A stretch of DNA of 64,000 bases. Origin: Euglena gracilis (lineage: Eukaryota; Euglenida; Euglenophyceae; Euglenales). The notes below the pieces were generated by a model that saw nothing but the letters and a program-made list of their open reading frames with translations, was not told the origin of the DNA and ran no database searches. This document shows, one piece after another, positions 61,263 to 64,000 of the stretch. The DNA is taken from the NCBI GenBank assembly GCA_039621445.1, contig CP154956.1, positions 97,899,228 to 97,963,227 of the forward strand, read 5' to 3'. How positions within the stretch are numbered: the first letter of the stretch is position 1; every line of letters begins with the position of its first letter. The position numbers and the translations under genes were made by a program.

Positions 61263-64000
61263 ACCCGGTTTTGACCCAAAGTAAATGGGTTGGCGGCCCA
61301 AAACGGGGCGCTGGCGGGTCGAAAAACGCTCATTTTCGGCTCAAAAACAGTTTTTCTGGGTCCGGGAGGCCAAAAAAACATCGTTTCGGGCAAAAAAAAA
61401 TTTCGATTTTTTTTCGATTTTTTGACCCGGGTTTGACCCAAAGTCAATGGGTTGGCGGCCCAAAACAAAAAAAAAAAAAAAAAAAAAACGCTCATTTTCG
61501 GCTCAAAACAGTTTTTCCGGGTCCGGGAGGCCAAAAAACATCGTTTCGGGCAAAAAAAACTTTTTCGATTTTTTTCGACTTTTTTGACCCGGGTTTGACC
61601 CAAAGTCAATGGGTTGGCGGCCCAAAACGGGGCGCTGGCGGGTCGAAAAACGCTCATTTTCGGCTCAAAAAACAGTTTTTCCGGGTCCGGGAGGGCAAAA
61701 AAAAACATCGTTCGGGCAAAAAAAAATTTTTCGATTTTTTTCGACTTTTTGACCCGGTTTGACCCAACGTCAATGGGTTGGCGGCCCAAAACGGGGCGCC
61801 GGGGGGAAAAAACACTCTCTTTTTGGCTCAAAAACAGTTTTTCCGGGTCCGGGAGGCCAAAAAACATCGTTTCGGGCAAAAAAAACTTTTTCGATTTTTT
61901 TCGACTTTTTCGACCCGGGTTTGACCCAAAGTCAATGGGTTGGCGGCCCAAAACGGGGCGCTGGCGGGTCGAAAAACGCTCATTTTCGGCTCAAAAACAG
62001 TTTTTCCGGGTCCGGGAGGCCAAAAAAACATCGTTTCGGGCAAAAAAAACTTTTTCGATTTTTTTCGACTTTTTTGACCCGGTTTTGACCCAAAGTCAAT
62101 GGGTTGGCGGCCCAAAACGGGGCGCTGGCGGGTCGAAAAAACGCTCATTTTCGGCTCAAAAACAGTTTTTCCGGGTCCGGGAGGCCAAAAAACATCGTTT
62201 CGGGCAAAAAAAATTTTTTTCGATTTTTTTCGACTTTTTTGACCCGGTTTTGACCCAAAGTCAATGGGTTGGCGGCCCAAAACGGGGCGCCGGCGGGTCG
62301 AAAAACGCTCGTTTTCGGCTCAAAAACAGTTTTCCGGGTCCGGGAGGCCAAAAAACATCGTTTCGGGCAAAAAAAAAATTTTCGATTTTTTTCGACTTTT
62401 TGACCCGGTTTTGACCCAAAGTCAATGGGTTGGCGGCCCAAAACGGGGCGCTGGCGGGTCGAAAAACGCTCGTTTTCGGCTCAAAAACAGTTTTTCCGGG
62501 TCCGGGAGGCCAAAAAAACATCGTTTCGGGCAAAAAAAATTTTTTTCGATTTTTTTCGACTTTTTTGACCCGGTTTTGACCCAAAGTCAATGGGTTGGCG
62601 GCCCAAAACGGGGCGCTGGCGGGTCGAAAAACGCTCATTTTCGGCTCAAAAACAGTTTTTCCGGGTCCGGGAGGCCAAAAAACATCGTTTCGGGCAAAAA
62701 AAAAAAAAATTTTTCAATTTTTTTCGACTTTTTTGACCCGGGTTTGACCCAAAGTCAATAGGTTGGCAGCCAAAAAAAGAGAAATAAAAAAAAAAAAAAC
62801 GCTCGTTTTCGGCTCAAAAACAGTTTTTCCGGGTCCGGGAGGCCAAAAAACATCGTTTCGGGCAAAAAAAAATTTTTCGATTTTTTTCGACTTTTTTGAC
62901 CCGGGTTTGACCCAAAGTCAATGGGTTGGCGGCCCAAAACGGGGCGCTGGCGGGTCGAAAAACGCTCGTTTTCGGCTCAAAACAGTTTTTCCGGGTCCGG
63001 GAGGCCAAAAAACATCGTTTCGGGCAAAAAAAATTTTTTCGATTTTTTTCGACTTTTTTGACCCGGTTTTGACCCAAAGTCAATGGGTTGGCGGCCCAAA
63101 ACGGGGCGCTGGCGGGTCGAAAAACGCTCGTTTTCGGCTCAAAAACAGTTTTTCCGGGTCCGGGAGGCCAAAAAAACATCGTTTCGGGCAAAAAAAATTT
63201 TTTCGATTTTTTTCGACTTTTTTGACCCGGGTTTGACCCAAAGTCAATGGGTTGGCGGCCCAAAACAGGGCGCTGGCGGGTCGAAAAAAGCTCATTTTCG
63301 GCTCAAAAACAGTTTTCCGGGTCCGGGAGGCCAAAAAACATCGTTTCGGGCAAAAAAAATTTTTTCGATTTTTTTCGACTTTTTTGACCCGGGTTTGACC
63401 CAAAGTCAATGGGTTGGCGGCCCAAAACGGGGCGCTGGCGGGTCGAAAAACGCTCGTTTTCGGCTCAAAAACAGTTTTTCCGGGTCCGGGAGGCCAAAAA
63501 ACATCGTTTCGGGCAAAAAAATTTTTTCGATTTTTTTCGACTTTTTCGACCCGGTTTTGACCCAAAGTCAATGGGTCGGCGGCCCAAAACGGGGCGCCGG
63601 CGGGTCGAAAAACGCTCGTTTTCGGCTCAAAAACAGTTTTTCCGGGTCCGGGAGGCCAAAAAACATCGATAAAAAAAAAAAAATTTTTTTCGATTTTTTT
63701 CGACTTTTTTGACCCGGTTTTGACCCAAAGTCAATGGGTTGGCGGCCCAAAACGGGGCGCTGGCGGGTCGAAAAACGCTCATTTTCGGCTCAAAAACAGT
63801 TTTTCCGGGTCCGGGAGGCCAAAAAAACATCGTTTCGGGCAAAAAAAAATTTTTCGATTTTTTTCGATTTTTTTGACCCGGTTTTTACCCAAAGTCAATG
63901 GGTTGTCGGCCCAAAACTGGGCGCTCCGGCGGGTCGAAAAAAAACGCTTCATTTTCGGCTCAAAAAAACAGTTTTCCGGGTCCGTGAGGCCAAAAAACAT

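Larger units (their letters stand above)
50012..64000 (+). repeat. Satellite array, unit about 164 bp, at least 14 kb
   Basis: About 85 head-to-tail units, each with GGGTTGGCGGCCCAAAACGG, GGCGGGTCGAAAAACGCTC, TTTTCGGCTCAAAA, GGTCCGGGAGGCC, AACATCGTTTCGGGCA, a run of A, then TTTTTCGATTTTTTTCGAC and GACCCAAAGTCAATG. Unit length varies by a few bases, mainly in A and T runs. Variants recur at multiples of the unit (AAAATTCGCTC versus AAAAACGCTC; CTCCGAGAGGCCAATAAAC versus GTCCGGGAGGCCAAAAAAC). The array runs off the right end. Many frames stay open only because the unit has few stop codons. Confidence 0.95.

Noticed and set aside
60500-61951. Long frames in the satellite, up to 483 codons on the minus strand and about 300 on the plus strand
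   Set aside because: The unit has few stops and near-multiples of three, so repeats stay open by chance; all six frames show them, and poly-T gives poly-Lys or poly-Phe.
50012-64000. CRISPR array
   Set aside because: Units are contiguous repeats with no unique spacers, in a eukaryotic setting.
50012-64000. CENP-B box in the satellite
   Set aside because: The TTTCG-containing parts do not match the box consensus.

Overview
The window is eukaryotic and made almost entirely of repeats. I recognise no host housekeeping gene, rRNA, intact tRNA or CRISPR array. The organism cannot be named from the sequence. The features that bear on it are chromodomain Ty3/gypsy elements, a restriction-like-endonuclease non-LTR retrotransposon with 2A-like peptides, polypyrimidine-AG acceptor-like sites and a 14 kb satellite. 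These fit a repeat-rich protist or algal genome, but a fungal or animal source is not excluded.

Region 1 (1-33,818) is a left-to-right stack of Ty3/gypsy elements of one family, all on the minus strand. From left to right: a gag remnant (element 0, 1-960); a truncated element 1 (961-3548); a decayed long copy A (3549-17242); and a nearly complete copy B (17243-33818, about 16.6 kb). Copy B reads LTR, PBS, a very long coiled-coil Gag, Pol (protease, DIRS/phage-Dam-like domain, RT, RNase H, integrase, chromodomain), then two further long reading frames (ORF3 and ORF4), a conserved 0.8 kb non-coding tract, a polypurine tract and the second LTR. ORF3 and ORF4 are conserved in diverged copies A and B. 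They carry Cys-rich motifs, lack envelope features, and match no family I know. They are my best candidate for an undescribed module.

Region 2 (33,819-43,990) holds a 1698-codon minus-strand non-LTR element (35,369-40,465) with zinc fingers, a Dam-like methyltransferase-type domain with an intact NPPF motif, RT and a C-terminal restriction-like endonuclease. The polyprotein is divided by two near-canonical 2A-like motifs and one degenerate one; one is almost the same as the well-known Thosea asigna virus 2A. The Dam-like domain also occurs between protease and RT of the gypsy elements, so two unrelated retrotransposon classes share it. Two related short genes beginning MAGKTKPLVG lie on either side of this element.

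Region 3 (43,991-49,636) contains no clear gene. It has a 1.6 kb direct duplication, clusters of 13-bp palindromes, a 163-bp foldback element and an inverted diverged copy of part of the duplication.

Region 4 (49,637-64,000) is a GC-rich minisatellite followed by about 85 head-to-tail units of a satellite of about 164 bp that runs off the window. Very long homopolymers inside it look like sequencing or consensus faults.
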